11,499 nt of DNA from Anaerolineales bacterium UBA7227 (GTDB taxonomy: Bacteria > Chloroflexota > Anaerolineae > Anaerolineales > Villigracilaceae). Shown here piece after piece: positions 1 through 6,186 of this stretch; within the stretch, counting starts at the first letter, position 1, and the number at the start of each line of letters is the position of its first letter. Both the position numbers and the translations under genes were made by a program. The DNA lies in the NCBI GenBank assembly GCA_002473085.1, contig DKTP01000169.1, forward strand, positions 1-11,499, given 5' to 3'. Below the pieces are notes generated by a model. That model did no database searches, was not told the origin of the DNA, and was given only the letters and a program-made list of their open reading frames with translations.

Positions 1-1
1 C

Positions 2-1297
2 CGCGCCGGCGCGGACAATTACACGCGCTTCATGGAATCTGGGCTATACGAAAAACTCGTCAAAGCCGGTTTGCTGATCCCCCACGCCGAAGTGGACGAG
101 CCGCCCGCCGAGGCGGCGCTGTCTTTCAAGATCCTCCGTCCCGAGCGGGCGCCGTTCATATCGTATCCCTACGAGTGGTCGTTCTCTCAATTAAAAGACG
201 CCGCGCTCGCGACCCTGTCCATCCAAAAGCGCGCCCTGAAACTCGGCATGTCGCTGAAAGACGCCAGCGCGTACAACATCCAATTCATCCACGGCAAGCC
301 GACGCTGATCGATACGCTCTCGTTCGAGGTTTACCGCGAGGGCCGGCCCTGGGACGCCTACCGCCAGTTCTGCCAGCACTTCCTCGCGCCGCTGGCGTTG
401 ATGTCGCGCGTGGACGTCCGCCTCGGGCAGCTCCTGCGCGTCCACATAGACGGCCTCCCGCTCGACCTGGCGAGCCGCCTGCTGCCCGCGTCCACGCGCC
501 TCGATTTCGGCCTGCTGACGCACCTCCACATCCACGCCTCCGCGCAGGCGCGCTACGCCGACGCGGACGTGAAGTCCATCGCCCCGAAGGGCGGGATGAG
601 CCGAAACGCGTTCCTCGGGCTGATCAGCAGCCTGGAGAAAACCGTCCGCAAGTTGACCTGGCAACCGGCCGGCACCGAGTGGGACAAATACTACGAGATC
701 ACCAACTACACCGACGCGGGTTTCGCGCGCAAAAAAGAGATCGTCTCCGACTGGCTGAAACAGATCGCGCCGAACTCCGTCTGGGATTTGGGCGCGAACA
801 ACGGCGAGTTCAGCCGCCTTGCCAGCGCGGCTGGAATCCCGACCGTGGCGTGGGACATTGACCCGTCCGCCGTCGAGCAGAATTACCTGCGCGTCAAATC
901 CGAAAAGGAGCAAAACCTGCTTCCGCTGATTCTCGACTTGACGAACCCCAGCCCTGCGCTGGGATGGGCGAACGAGGAACGCGACTCCCTCGGTCAGCGC
1001 GGCCCCGTGGACGCGGTCCTCGCGCTGGCGCTCGTCCACCATCTCGCCGTCTCGAACAACGTCCCGCTGTCCATGCTGGCGGATTTCTTCGCGAGCCTCG
1101 GCCGCTGGCTGGTCATCGAATGGGTCCCCAAGAGCGACTCGCAGGTCCAGAAATTGCTGCGGACGCGGAAGGACATCTTCGAGACGTACACGCGCGAGGG
1201 ATTCGAGTCGGCGTTCGCGGCGCGCTTCCACGTCCGCGCGGCGGCGGATGTGAGCGAGTCCGAGCGGCGGATGTATTTGCTGGAGAGAAAAGATTAG
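2..1297 (+). CDS. Class I SAM-dependent methyltransferase with kinase-like N-terminal region (5' end outside window)
   Basis: The reading frame is open back to base 2, and the residues before the first in-window ATG (32) read like conserved family sequence, so the true start is probably upstream of the window. Numbering from that ATG, residues 250-260 (VWDLGANNGEF) are the glycine-rich SAM-binding motif I. DIDPSAV near residue 276 fits the acidic motif II, and the LVHHL segment near 334 sits where motif IV is expected. The target is unknown. The N-terminal 200 residues are not a methyltransferase fold. They contain D77-x4-N82 followed by an I-D94 pair, spaced like the catalytic loop and metal-binding Asp of aminoglycoside/choline-kinase-type enzymes, which suggests a degenerate or real kinase-like domain (inference). 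I recall related Anaerolineae proteins annotated only as SAM-dependent methyltransferases. A start of transcription for the next gene follows directly. The methyltransferase call is firm; the substrate and the kinase idea are not. Confidence 0.85.
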   Translation, partial: RAGADNYTRFMESGLYEKLVKAGLLIPHAEVDEPPAEAALSFKILRPERAPFISYPYEWSFSQLKDAALATLSIQKRALKLGMSLKDASAYNIQFIHGKPTLIDTLSFEVYREGRPWDAYRQFCQHFLAPLALMSRVDVRLGQLLRVHIDGLPLDLASRLLPASTRLDFGLLTHLHIHASAQARYADADVKSIAPKGGMSRNAFLGLISSLEKTVRKLTWQPAGTEWDKYYEITNYTDAGFARKKEIVSDWLKQIAPNSVWDLGANNGEFSRLASAAGIPTVAWDIDPSAVEQNYLRVKSEKEQNLLPLILDLTNPSPALGWANEERDSLGQRGPVDAVLALALVHHLAVSNNVPLSMLADFFASLGRWLVIEWVPKSDSQVQKLLRTRKDIFETYTREGFESAFAARFHVRAAADVSESERRMYLLERKD

Positions 1298-1310
1298 TCC
1301 CTTTGTTTGG

Positions 1311-1339
1311 TTGGCGGTTTGACAAGGAAACTGTATAAT
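1311..1339 (+). promoter_or_regulatory. sigma70-type promoter for the 1411 gene
   Basis: A perfect TATAAT (1334-1339) has TTGGCG (1311-1316, four of six matches to TTGACA) exactly 17 bases upstream. Transcription would start near 1346, giving a leader of about 65 bases before the ATG at 1411. A perfect TTGACA at 1319-1324 is only 9 bases from the -10 box, so it is not the -35 partner. Confidence 0.65.
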
Positions 1340-1398
1340 GTAAGTCGAACTGTGAAAGCGGGTGCGTTTTTCAAACTACAAGTAAATCAACATAGAAC

Positions 1399-1404
1399 GA
1401 GGAG
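1399..1404 (+). promoter_or_regulatory. Ribosome binding site of the 1411 gene
   Basis: GAGGAG ends 6 bases before the ATG at 1411. This is a strong Shine-Dalgarno match with normal spacing, and it supports that start codon. Confidence 0.75.
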
Positions 1405-1410
1405 CATGCT

Positions 1411-2460
1411 ATGCGCCTTTCCGACCTTCTGACCGTTTTCAAAAATCCGCGCGCTGCCGCCATTGCAGGCGTCGTTTTGGGATTGCTGCTCGGCCTGACC
1501 ATCGGCTGGGGAATCTGGCCCGTAAAATGGACCGACGCCACGCCTCAATATTTGAGCCAGCGATTCCAGGAAGAATACCTGCGGATGACGATCGATTCCT
1601 ACCGGAACAACAAAGACGGGGAAGCGGCCGTCCGCCGCTGGCTGGACCTGGGTCCCAACGCCCCCAAACTCCTCGCGGCCATCGGCAGCAATCCGGGCGA
1701 TCTCAAACCCGCCTGGGTTTTGGAATATAAAGACGCGGTTGAACAGCGCGTCGGGCCCATCACCGCGGCCCCTCCCTCCGACGTCCAGCCGGAGCAGCCT
1801 CCGACCGCGACGCCCTCCGCCCCTCTCGGCGACAATAAGATTCTCTTCATCGCGGTCGGGTTGCTGCTGGCCTTGGGCGTGATCGGCGGCGCGGGATACA
1901 TCTTCTTCCTGAAACCCATCCTGCGCGGAAGACTCCCCGCGGGCGACGGCGAAGTCTCCGCGGCGCGCCAGGCCCAGGAGATCAACAAGACCATCGAGAA
2001 AACCGATTTTTCAGGCCTGGGACTGGAAAAGCCCGTCACCCAGACAATGACCACCTACGTGCTGGGCGACGATCTATACGACGAATCCTTCAGCATCGAC
2101 GCGCCGAACGGCGACTTCCTCGGCGAGTACGGCGTGGGCGTTTCAGAGACGGTGGGCGTGGGCGAACCGAAGAAGGTCTCGTCCATCGAAGTCTGGCTGT
2201 TCGACAAGAACGATATCAAAACCGCCACGAAAGTGCTGATGACTCCCCACGCCTACAACGACCCCAACAGCCGCGCCCGGCTGGAGGCCAAGGGCGAGTT
2301 AATCTCCCTGCAAAAAAACAAGCAGGTCGTGCTTGAGACGGCCACTCTCACCCTGCTCGTCACCATCGTAGACCTGGCCTTCGGCCAGGGGAATCTCCCT
2401 GAAAACAGTTTCATCGGCCGGCTCAGCCTCGAAATGGCGGTCTGGCCCAGGCAGAAGTAA
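1411..2460 (+). CDS. Two-helix membrane protein of unknown function
   Basis: I do not recognise this 349-residue protein. It has a short N-terminal tail, a first hydrophobic helix at about residues 15-37, and a probably extracytoplasmic segment of about 105 residues ending in a Pro/Thr/Ser-rich linker (around 122-138). A second helix follows at about 143-166, and then a C-terminal soluble region of about 180 residues that is probably cytoplasmic. The C-terminal part starts with a charged, likely helical stretch and then turns into alternating hydrophobic strands (for example IEVWLFDKNDI), consistent with a beta-rich fold. It has its own promoter and ribosome binding site and converges on murA with only 4 bases between stop codons, so it is probably a single-gene transcript. 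No catalytic motif is visible. The codon use, strong ribosome binding site and two clean helices make it a confident real gene. Confidence 0.85.
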   Translation: MRLSDLLTVFKNPRAAAIAGVVLGLLLGLTIGWGIWPVKWTDATPQYLSQRFQEEYLRMTIDSYRNNKDGEAAVRRWLDLGPNAPKLLAAIGSNPGDLKPAWVLEYKDAVEQRVGPITAAPPSDVQPEQPPTATPSAPLGDNKILFIAVGLLLALGVIGGAGYIFFLKPILRGRLPAGDGEVSAARQAQEINKTIEKTDFSGLGLEKPVTQTMTTYVLGDDLYDESFSIDAPNGDFLGEYGVGVSETVGVGEPKKVSSIEVWLFDKNDIKTATKVLMTPHAYNDPNSRARLEAKGELISLQKNKQVVLETATLTLLVTIVDLAFGQGNLPENSFIGRLSLEMAVWPRQK

Positions 2461-2464
2461 CCCC

Positions 2465-3748
2465 CTACTCCTTCACCCTTTCGATCTGCGCGCCGACGGC
2501 GCGCAGTTTCGCGTCCACGCGCTCGTAGCCGCGGTCGATCTGGCCGACGTTGCGGATGACCGATTTCCCGTCCGCGGCCAGCGCGGCCAGCAAGAGCGAC
2601 ATCCCCGCGCGGATATCCGGGCTTTCCAGGTTCTCGCCGATGAGCTGATTGGGGCCCTGCACAAGACAGCGGTACGGGTCGCACAGGATGATGCGCGCCC
2701 CCATGCCCACCAGTTTATCGGTGAAATACATGCGCCCGGAGTACATCCAATCGTGGAACAATGCCGAACCGGCGGCCTGCGTGGCGACGGTGATGGCAAT
2801 GCTCATCAGGTCGGTGGGAAAGGCAGGCCAGACGTTCGTTTTGATTTCGGGGATGACCCCGCCCAGGTCGCTCACCATTTCAAGCGGCTGGTTCGCGGGG
2901 ACGAGCAGGTCGTCGCCTTCGACCTCCCAGGTCACGCCGAGGCGGCGGAAGACCTGCGCGATCATTTCGAGGTAGTTCACGCCCGCGTTGCGGATGCGAA
3001 GTTCGCCGCGCGTCACCGCGGCCGCGCCGATGAGACTGACCACCTCAAGGTAGTCGGGTCCCACCGCGAACTCGCCGCCGCGCAGCCGTTCCACGCCCTC
3101 GATGTGGAGGGTGTTCGAGCCGATGTTTTCGATGCGCGCCCCCAATTTGTTCAGGAAACGGCACAACTCCTGGATGTGCGGCTCCGAAGCCGCGTTGCGG
3201 ATGACCGTGACGCCCCTGGCCCGCGCCGCCGCCATGATCGCGTTTTCGGTGGCCGTCACGCTGGCCTCATCCAGCAAAATATCGGCGCCCTTCAGCCCGC
3301 CGCGCGCCAGGAATTCCAGCGTGCGGCCATAGTTGACCTCCGCGCCCAACGCGCGCAGGGCGAGGATGTGCGTGTCGAGGCGGCGGCGCCCGATCACATC
3401 CCCGCCGGGCGGCGAGAGACGCAGTTCGCCGGCGCGGGCGGTCATCGGCCCCGCGAGCAGAATGGAAGCGCGGATGCGGCGGCACAGCCCCGGATCCAGG
3501 TCGGTCGGCCGAATAGTCCGCGCGGTGATCCGCCAGGCATTGTCGCCCAGGTCTTCCACCTCCACGCCCAGGCTTTCGATCAGGTGTCGCATATCGCTCA
3601 CGTCGCGGATGCGCGGGACGTTGCGAAGCACGACCGGCTCCTCCGTCAACAGGCAGGCTGCCAGCAACGGCAGCGCCGCGTTCTTGTTCCCGCCCGGCGT
3701 CACCTCGCCCCGCAGGGGATGTCCGCCTTCGATGATGAATTGTTCCAT
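2465..3748 (-). CDS. murA: UDP-N-acetylglucosamine 1-carboxyvinyltransferase (MurA), Asp-type
   Basis: MurA transfers enolpyruvate from PEP to UDP-GlcNAc in the cytoplasm, the first committed step of peptidoglycan synthesis. The 427 residues match the usual length. Visible family signatures are GGNKNA with the PEP-binding Lys22, the RIRASILLAGP segment (91-101), AFPTD in the C-terminal half, and a C-terminal Y-E-R-x-D-x-K-L-R-A-x-G segment. The active-site loop reads PPGGDVIGRRR. At residue 117 (codon 3398-3400), where Escherichia coli has Cys115 in PGGC, there is Asp. Asp at this site is known in Mycobacterium and Chlamydia MurA and makes the enzyme insensitive to fosfomycin. The start at 3748 is fixed by an AGGAGG 4 bases upstream. 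The gene lies alone on the minus strand, divergent from the prepilin peptidase and convergent with the membrane protein. Its paralogue-free status in the genome cannot be judged here. Confidence 0.96.
   Translation of the reverse strand: MEQFIIEGGHPLRGEVTPGGNKNAALPLLAACLLTEEPVVLRNVPRIRDVSDMRHLIESLGVEVEDLGDNAWRITARTIRPTDLDPGLCRRIRASILLAGPMTARAGELRLSPPGGDVIGRRRLDTHILALRALGAEVNYGRTLEFLARGGLKGADILLDEASVTATENAIMAAARARGVTVIRNAASEPHIQELCRFLNKLGARIENIGSNTLHIEGVERLRGGEFAVGPDYLEVVSLIGAAAVTRGELRIRNAGVNYLEMIAQVFRRLGVTWEVEGDDLLVPANQPLEMVSDLGGVIPEIKTNVWPAFPTDLMSIAITVATQAAGSALFHDWMYSGRMYFTDKLVGMGARIILCDPYRCLVQGPNQLIGENLESPDIRAGMSLLLAALAADGKSVIRNVGQIDRGYERVDAKLRAVGAQIERVKE
2486..2506 (+). terminator. Possible terminator hairpin inside the murA 3' end
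   Basis: Bases 2486-2494 and 2498-2506 are a perfect 9-bp GC-rich inverted repeat with a GAC triloop, 26 bases after the stop codon at 2460. Only three T residues follow on the plus strand, so it is a weak match to an intrinsic terminator. It lies within the last codons of murA and could equally be a coding coincidence in GC-rich sequence. Confidence 0.3.
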
Positions 3749-3751
3749 GTG

Positions 3752-3758
3752 ACCTCCT
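3752..3758 (-). promoter_or_regulatory. Ribosome binding site of murA
   Basis: On the minus strand AGGAGGT is followed by only three bases (CAC) before the ATG at 3748. The sequence is a near-perfect anti-16S match with short spacing. It also forms one arm of the 10-bp inverted repeat 3753-3762 / 3806-3815. Confidence 0.75.
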
Positions 3759-3815
3759 GTAAGGTACCGTCATTCTAAGTCAGTTTGACGCTTTCGCCAA
3801 GCGCATTACAGGAGG
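3753..3815. repeat. 10-bp perfect inverted repeat flanking the murA promoter
   Basis: CCTCCTGTAA at 3753-3762 is the exact reverse complement of TTACAGGAGG at 3806-3815, with 43 bases between the arms. The proximal arm contains the murA Shine-Dalgarno and the arms bracket the predicted murA promoter. It could be a pair of operator half-sites, or, if a transcript starts farther upstream, an anti-Shine-Dalgarno hairpin. Chance is not excluded. Confidence 0.45.
3772..3800 (-). promoter_or_regulatory. sigma70-type promoter for murA
   Basis: Read on the minus strand, TTGGCG (3800-3795) is followed after exactly 17 bases by TAGAAT (3777-3772), five of six matches to TATAAT. The -35 hexamer is identical to that of the promoter at 1311. 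Predicted transcription start is near 3765, giving a very short leader of about 17 bases that still includes the ribosome binding site. Confidence 0.55.
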
Positions 3816-3858
3816 CTTACACCCTTCCGGCCTTGATTCGTTCGGAGCGTTTTCGATT

Positions 3859-3864
3859 TATAAT
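3859..3864 (+). promoter_or_regulatory. -10 box placed for a leaderless prepilin peptidase transcript
   Basis: A perfect TATAAT ends 6 bases before the ATG at 3871, so the expected transcription start falls on or next to the A of the start codon. No convincing Shine-Dalgarno is present. The best -35 candidate is TTGATT at 3833-3838 with a long 20-base spacer, so the -35 is weak or absent. Confidence 0.45.
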
Positions 3865-3870
3865 GAGAAT

Positions 3871-4656
3871 ATGGAAATTAGTCTGGTTATCGTCCTGATC
3901 GCGGGCTGGGCCGGCGGCTGGCTGGTCAACTACCTGGCCGACGTCCTGCCCGTCACGCGCCGGTTCAGCCGGCCCGCCTGCCCGCGCTGCGACCATCCCT
4001 ACACCGCGCGGGACTACCTGCTCTTCCGCGTCTGCCGCGCCTGCGGAAAGGGGCGGACGCTCCGCGCCCGGGTGGTTCAAGTCCTGACCGCCGCGGCCTT
4101 CCTCTACTTTTGGATGAATCCGCCCCGGGCAATCGGCTTCCCGCTCGGCGCGCTCCTGCTGCTCTACTTCGGCGTCGTCCTCGTCATCGACCTGGAACAC
4201 CGCCTCATCCTGCATCCCACCAGCCTCTTCGGCGCCCTGCTCGGACTGGTCGTCGGCTACCTCCGCCAGGGACTCCCGTCCACGCTCATCGGCGGCGCGG
4301 TCGGCTTCGGGATCGTCTTCCTGTTCTACCTGCTCGGCGCGCTCTTCACGAAGATCCGGGCGCGGCGGCTGCAAGCGGCCGGCCTCGAAGCCGACGACGA
4401 GGAGGCCTTCGGCGCGGGAGACGTGATCCTGGCGACCGTCCTCGGGTTCATGCTTGGCTGGCCGCTGATCTGGTTTGGCATTCTGTTCGGCGTCCTGCTC
4501 GGCGGCTTGATCGGCGGCCTCGTCATGCTGATCCTCTTCCTTTCGGGGAAATTCAAAGCCTGGATGGTATTCATCCCATTTGGCCCGTTTTTCGTTGCGA
4601 GCGCGTTCCTCATCATCTACCTGCCGCAGGTTGTCCAGTTCATGGTACCTAAGTAG
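3871..4656 (+). CDS. Prepilin peptidase, A24 aspartic protease family
   Basis: This 261-residue inner-membrane enzyme should cleave the leader of type IV/Flp-type prepilins on the cytoplasmic side. The N-terminal segment (GGWLVNYLADVLP, then SRPACPRC) resembles the PilD-type N-terminal domain. It is followed by two zinc-binding-type pairs, C37-x2-C40 and C55-x2-C58, in a cytoplasmic loop. The catalytic aspartates are D107 (in VIDLEHRLILHP) and D184 (in the canonical FGAGDV motif). About seven hydrophobic helices follow the usual pattern, and the IPFGPF segment near 235-240 is typical of the C-terminus. The tetracysteine loop makes it more PilD-like than the minimal TadV/CpaA peptidases, yet it sits directly before TadE/TadG genes. 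The ATG at 3871 has no ribosome binding site but a -10 box just upstream, and no earlier in-frame start codon is available nearby. Its likely substrates are the downstream TadE-like proteins. Confidence 0.93.
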   Translation: MEISLVIVLIAGWAGGWLVNYLADVLPVTRRFSRPACPRCDHPYTARDYLLFRVCRACGKGRTLRARVVQVLTAAAFLYFWMNPPRAIGFPLGALLLLYFGVVLVIDLEHRLILHPTSLFGALLGLVVGYLRQGLPSTLIGGAVGFGIVFLFYLLGALFTKIRARRLQAAGLEADDEEAFGAGDVILATVLGFMLGWPLIWFGILFGVLLGGLIGGLVMLILFLSGKFKAWMVFIPFGPFFVASAFLIIYLPQVVQFMVPK

Positions 4657-4712
4657 GATTGGATAATTCAGGGCGCGCCCCTACACTAGGTTTGGATACC
4701 CGAAACGCGAAG

Positions 4713-5702
4713 ATGAAGACGCCGAAAACCCTTCCCCGCAAGAACGATCGTCCCGCACAGGCAGCGGTGGAGTTTGCGCTGGTATTGCCCATTCTCTTGC
4801 TCTTAATCTACGGGATGATCGAAGTGGGACGGATGATCTTCATTTACGCCAACGTGGTCTCGGCGGCGCGTCTCGCCTCGCGCTACGGCGCGGCGGTGGG
4901 ACAGAGTCAGACCGCCGGCGTCCCGTTATATCAGGACTGCGCCGGGATACGCGCCGCCGCCCAGCGCTCCGATTTCATGGGCAACTTCAGCGACCAGCAG
5001 ATCAAGATCTGGCACGACAGCGGCGAGGGGAATAACGAGACCGAATACTGCAAACCCGGCCAAAAAACCGACCGCAGTTTCCAGCCCTCCGGCGGAAATT
5101 CCAGCCGCCTGCGCGTTCAGATCAGCGCGGATTTCACGCCGCTATTGTCGTTCATCCCCCTGGAACCCTTCGCCATTTCGTCCGTCAGCGCGCGCACCAT
5201 CCTCGTCAGCGTACCGGTCCAGATCGGCGACGAAACCAAACGGGACTATATCTTTGGGACTCCCGCGCCGACGATGGTGGACGGCGTATCAGACCCTCCC
5301 GGCCCACAGAAACCCTCCCGGCCGGTCGAACCCGCCTGCGACCCGCGTCACAGCCGCCTCGCCGTCTCGCCCTTCGGGATGACCGTCTACAACCACAGCC
5401 CCAGCCTGACGCTCCACATCCGCAACGTCCAGGTTTGGGGGCCCGCCTCCGCCGCCGGCCAGACCCTGAAAATGCTTACGCTGGGAGGCGCGTCCATCTG
5501 GAGCGGCAGTCTCCCCGACGAATCGCCCGCCTACATCAGCGACCTGGCCGGCGACCGCTCCATCCCCCCGCGCTCCAGCAAGTTCCTGCAAGTCGGCTTC
5601 GGGGCCGGTTACCGGGCCAGCGGCGCCGAGAAGATCGTCGTGGTCTTCGAGGAAAAAAACTGTCCCAAACTGGATTCTTCGAACGCGAGTCAATTGCCAT
5701 GA
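4713..5702 (+). CDS. TadE-like minor pilin 1 with extra C-terminal beta-rich domain
   Basis: The ATG at 4713 gives 329 residues with a basic N-terminus, then A15-QAAVEF and a hydrophobic helix at about 21-43, the TadE/pilin-like pattern. Cleavage after A15 would put Glu20 at position +5. The frame is open back to TTG codons at 4659 and 4692, but neither has a well-spaced ribosome binding site and the extra residues do not look like TadE sequence. The ATG also lacks a strong site, so the start is uncertain by up to 18 codons. Residues about 45-185 form an extracytoplasmic region. A Pro-rich linker (around 203-222) leads to a final segment of about 110 residues with alternating strands (LTLHIRNVQVWG), probably a beta-sandwich (inference). 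Cysteines occur in both halves. The stop codon overlaps the next start as ATGA, indicating translational coupling. Confidence 0.85.
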   Translation: MKTPKTLPRKNDRPAQAAVEFALVLPILLLLIYGMIEVGRMIFIYANVVSAARLASRYGAAVGQSQTAGVPLYQDCAGIRAAAQRSDFMGNFSDQQIKIWHDSGEGNNETEYCKPGQKTDRSFQPSGGNSSRLRVQISADFTPLLSFIPLEPFAISSVSARTILVSVPVQIGDETKRDYIFGTPAPTMVDGVSDPPGPQKPSRPVEPACDPRHSRLAVSPFGMTVYNHSPSLTLHIRNVQVWGPASAAGQTLKMLTLGGASIWSGSLPDESPAYISDLAGDRSIPPRSSKFLQVGFGAGYRASGAEKIVVVFEEKNCPKLDSSNASQLP

Positions 5703-6169
5703 AGAATCACCCGTTCCCGCCCGCCTTGAAACGCGGCCAGAGCCTGGTGGAATTCGCCGTCAGCCTGACCGTGTTCCTGCTCCTGCTGGCCGGGACGGTG
5801 GACTTCGGCATCGGCCTCTTCCACTATATCGCCATGCACGACGCCGCCCAGGAAGGCGCGCTCTACGGCTCCATCAATCCGCCGCCCCTGACGGGCAGTT
5901 GGACGTGCCCGGACTTCAACATAGACCGCATCTGCGAGCGCGTGATCACCGCCTCCGGAGAAAACGGCCTCCTCGGCAAGATGTACGCTTCGGGCATGAG
6001 CGTCGCCGTCGCCGTGCCGGACGAGGCCTGCGAGGGCCACGAACTTTCCGTGACGCTCCAATACGACTACCCGCTGACCATGCCTTTCATCGGCGCGGTC
6101 ATCGGCTCGGACCACATCCGACTCACCGCCGCCGCTGTGGACACGATCCTGACACCCTCCTGTCCATGA
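5699..6169 (+). CDS. TadE-like minor pilin 2
   Basis: The start is the ATG at 5699 overlapping the previous stop codon. The same frame is open upstream to 5435, but that stretch lies inside TadE-like 1 and has no pilin features. The 156-residue product begins with a basic segment, then R12-G13-QSLVEF and a helix at about 19-41. Cleavage between G13 and Q14 would place Glu18 at +5, as in Flp-type pseudopilins. The rest is a short extracytoplasmic region with three spaced Cys residues (in WTCPDF, DRICER and DEACEG) plus a Cys next to the C-terminus, which could form disulfides. This is the simplest of the four TadE-like proteins, with no extra domain. It is coupled to the gene before and only 17 bases from the gene after, so the three form one operon. 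Confidence 0.87.
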   Translation: MKNHPFPPALKRGQSLVEFAVSLTVFLLLLAGTVDFGIGLFHYIAMHDAAQEGALYGSINPPPLTGSWTCPDFNIDRICERVITASGENGLLGKMYASGMSVAVAVPDEACEGHELSVTLQYDYPLTMPFIGAVIGSDHIRLTAAAVDTILTPSCP

Positions 6170-6186
6170 GACAGGCCACTTAACGG

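Noticed and set aside
191..1231. Long open frame on the minus strand opposite the methyltransferase
   Set aside because: Its product is Arg/Val/Asp-rich low-complexity typical of antisense translation of GC-rich genes, and the plus strand has clear SAM-binding motifs.
1319..1324. Perfect TTGACA hexamer
   Set aside because: It is only 9 bases from the TATAAT at 1334, and no -10 box lies 16-18 bases downstream.
2753..3778. Long plus-strand frame opposite murA
   Set aside because: It is the antisense shadow of murA. It has no recognisable domain and a composition rich in Arg, Ala and His.
4659..4712. TTG start at 4659 and promoter-like TTGGAT/TACACT (4659-4687) before TadE-like 1
   Set aside because: The TTG has no usable ribosome binding spacing, and the promoter match is only 3/6 and 4/6. 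The gene is likely co-transcribed with the peptidase.
5435..5698. Upstream extension of the TadE-like 2 frame
   Set aside because: It overlaps the coding sequence of TadE-like 1 in another frame, is Arg-rich, and the pilin signature starts only after the ATG at 5699.
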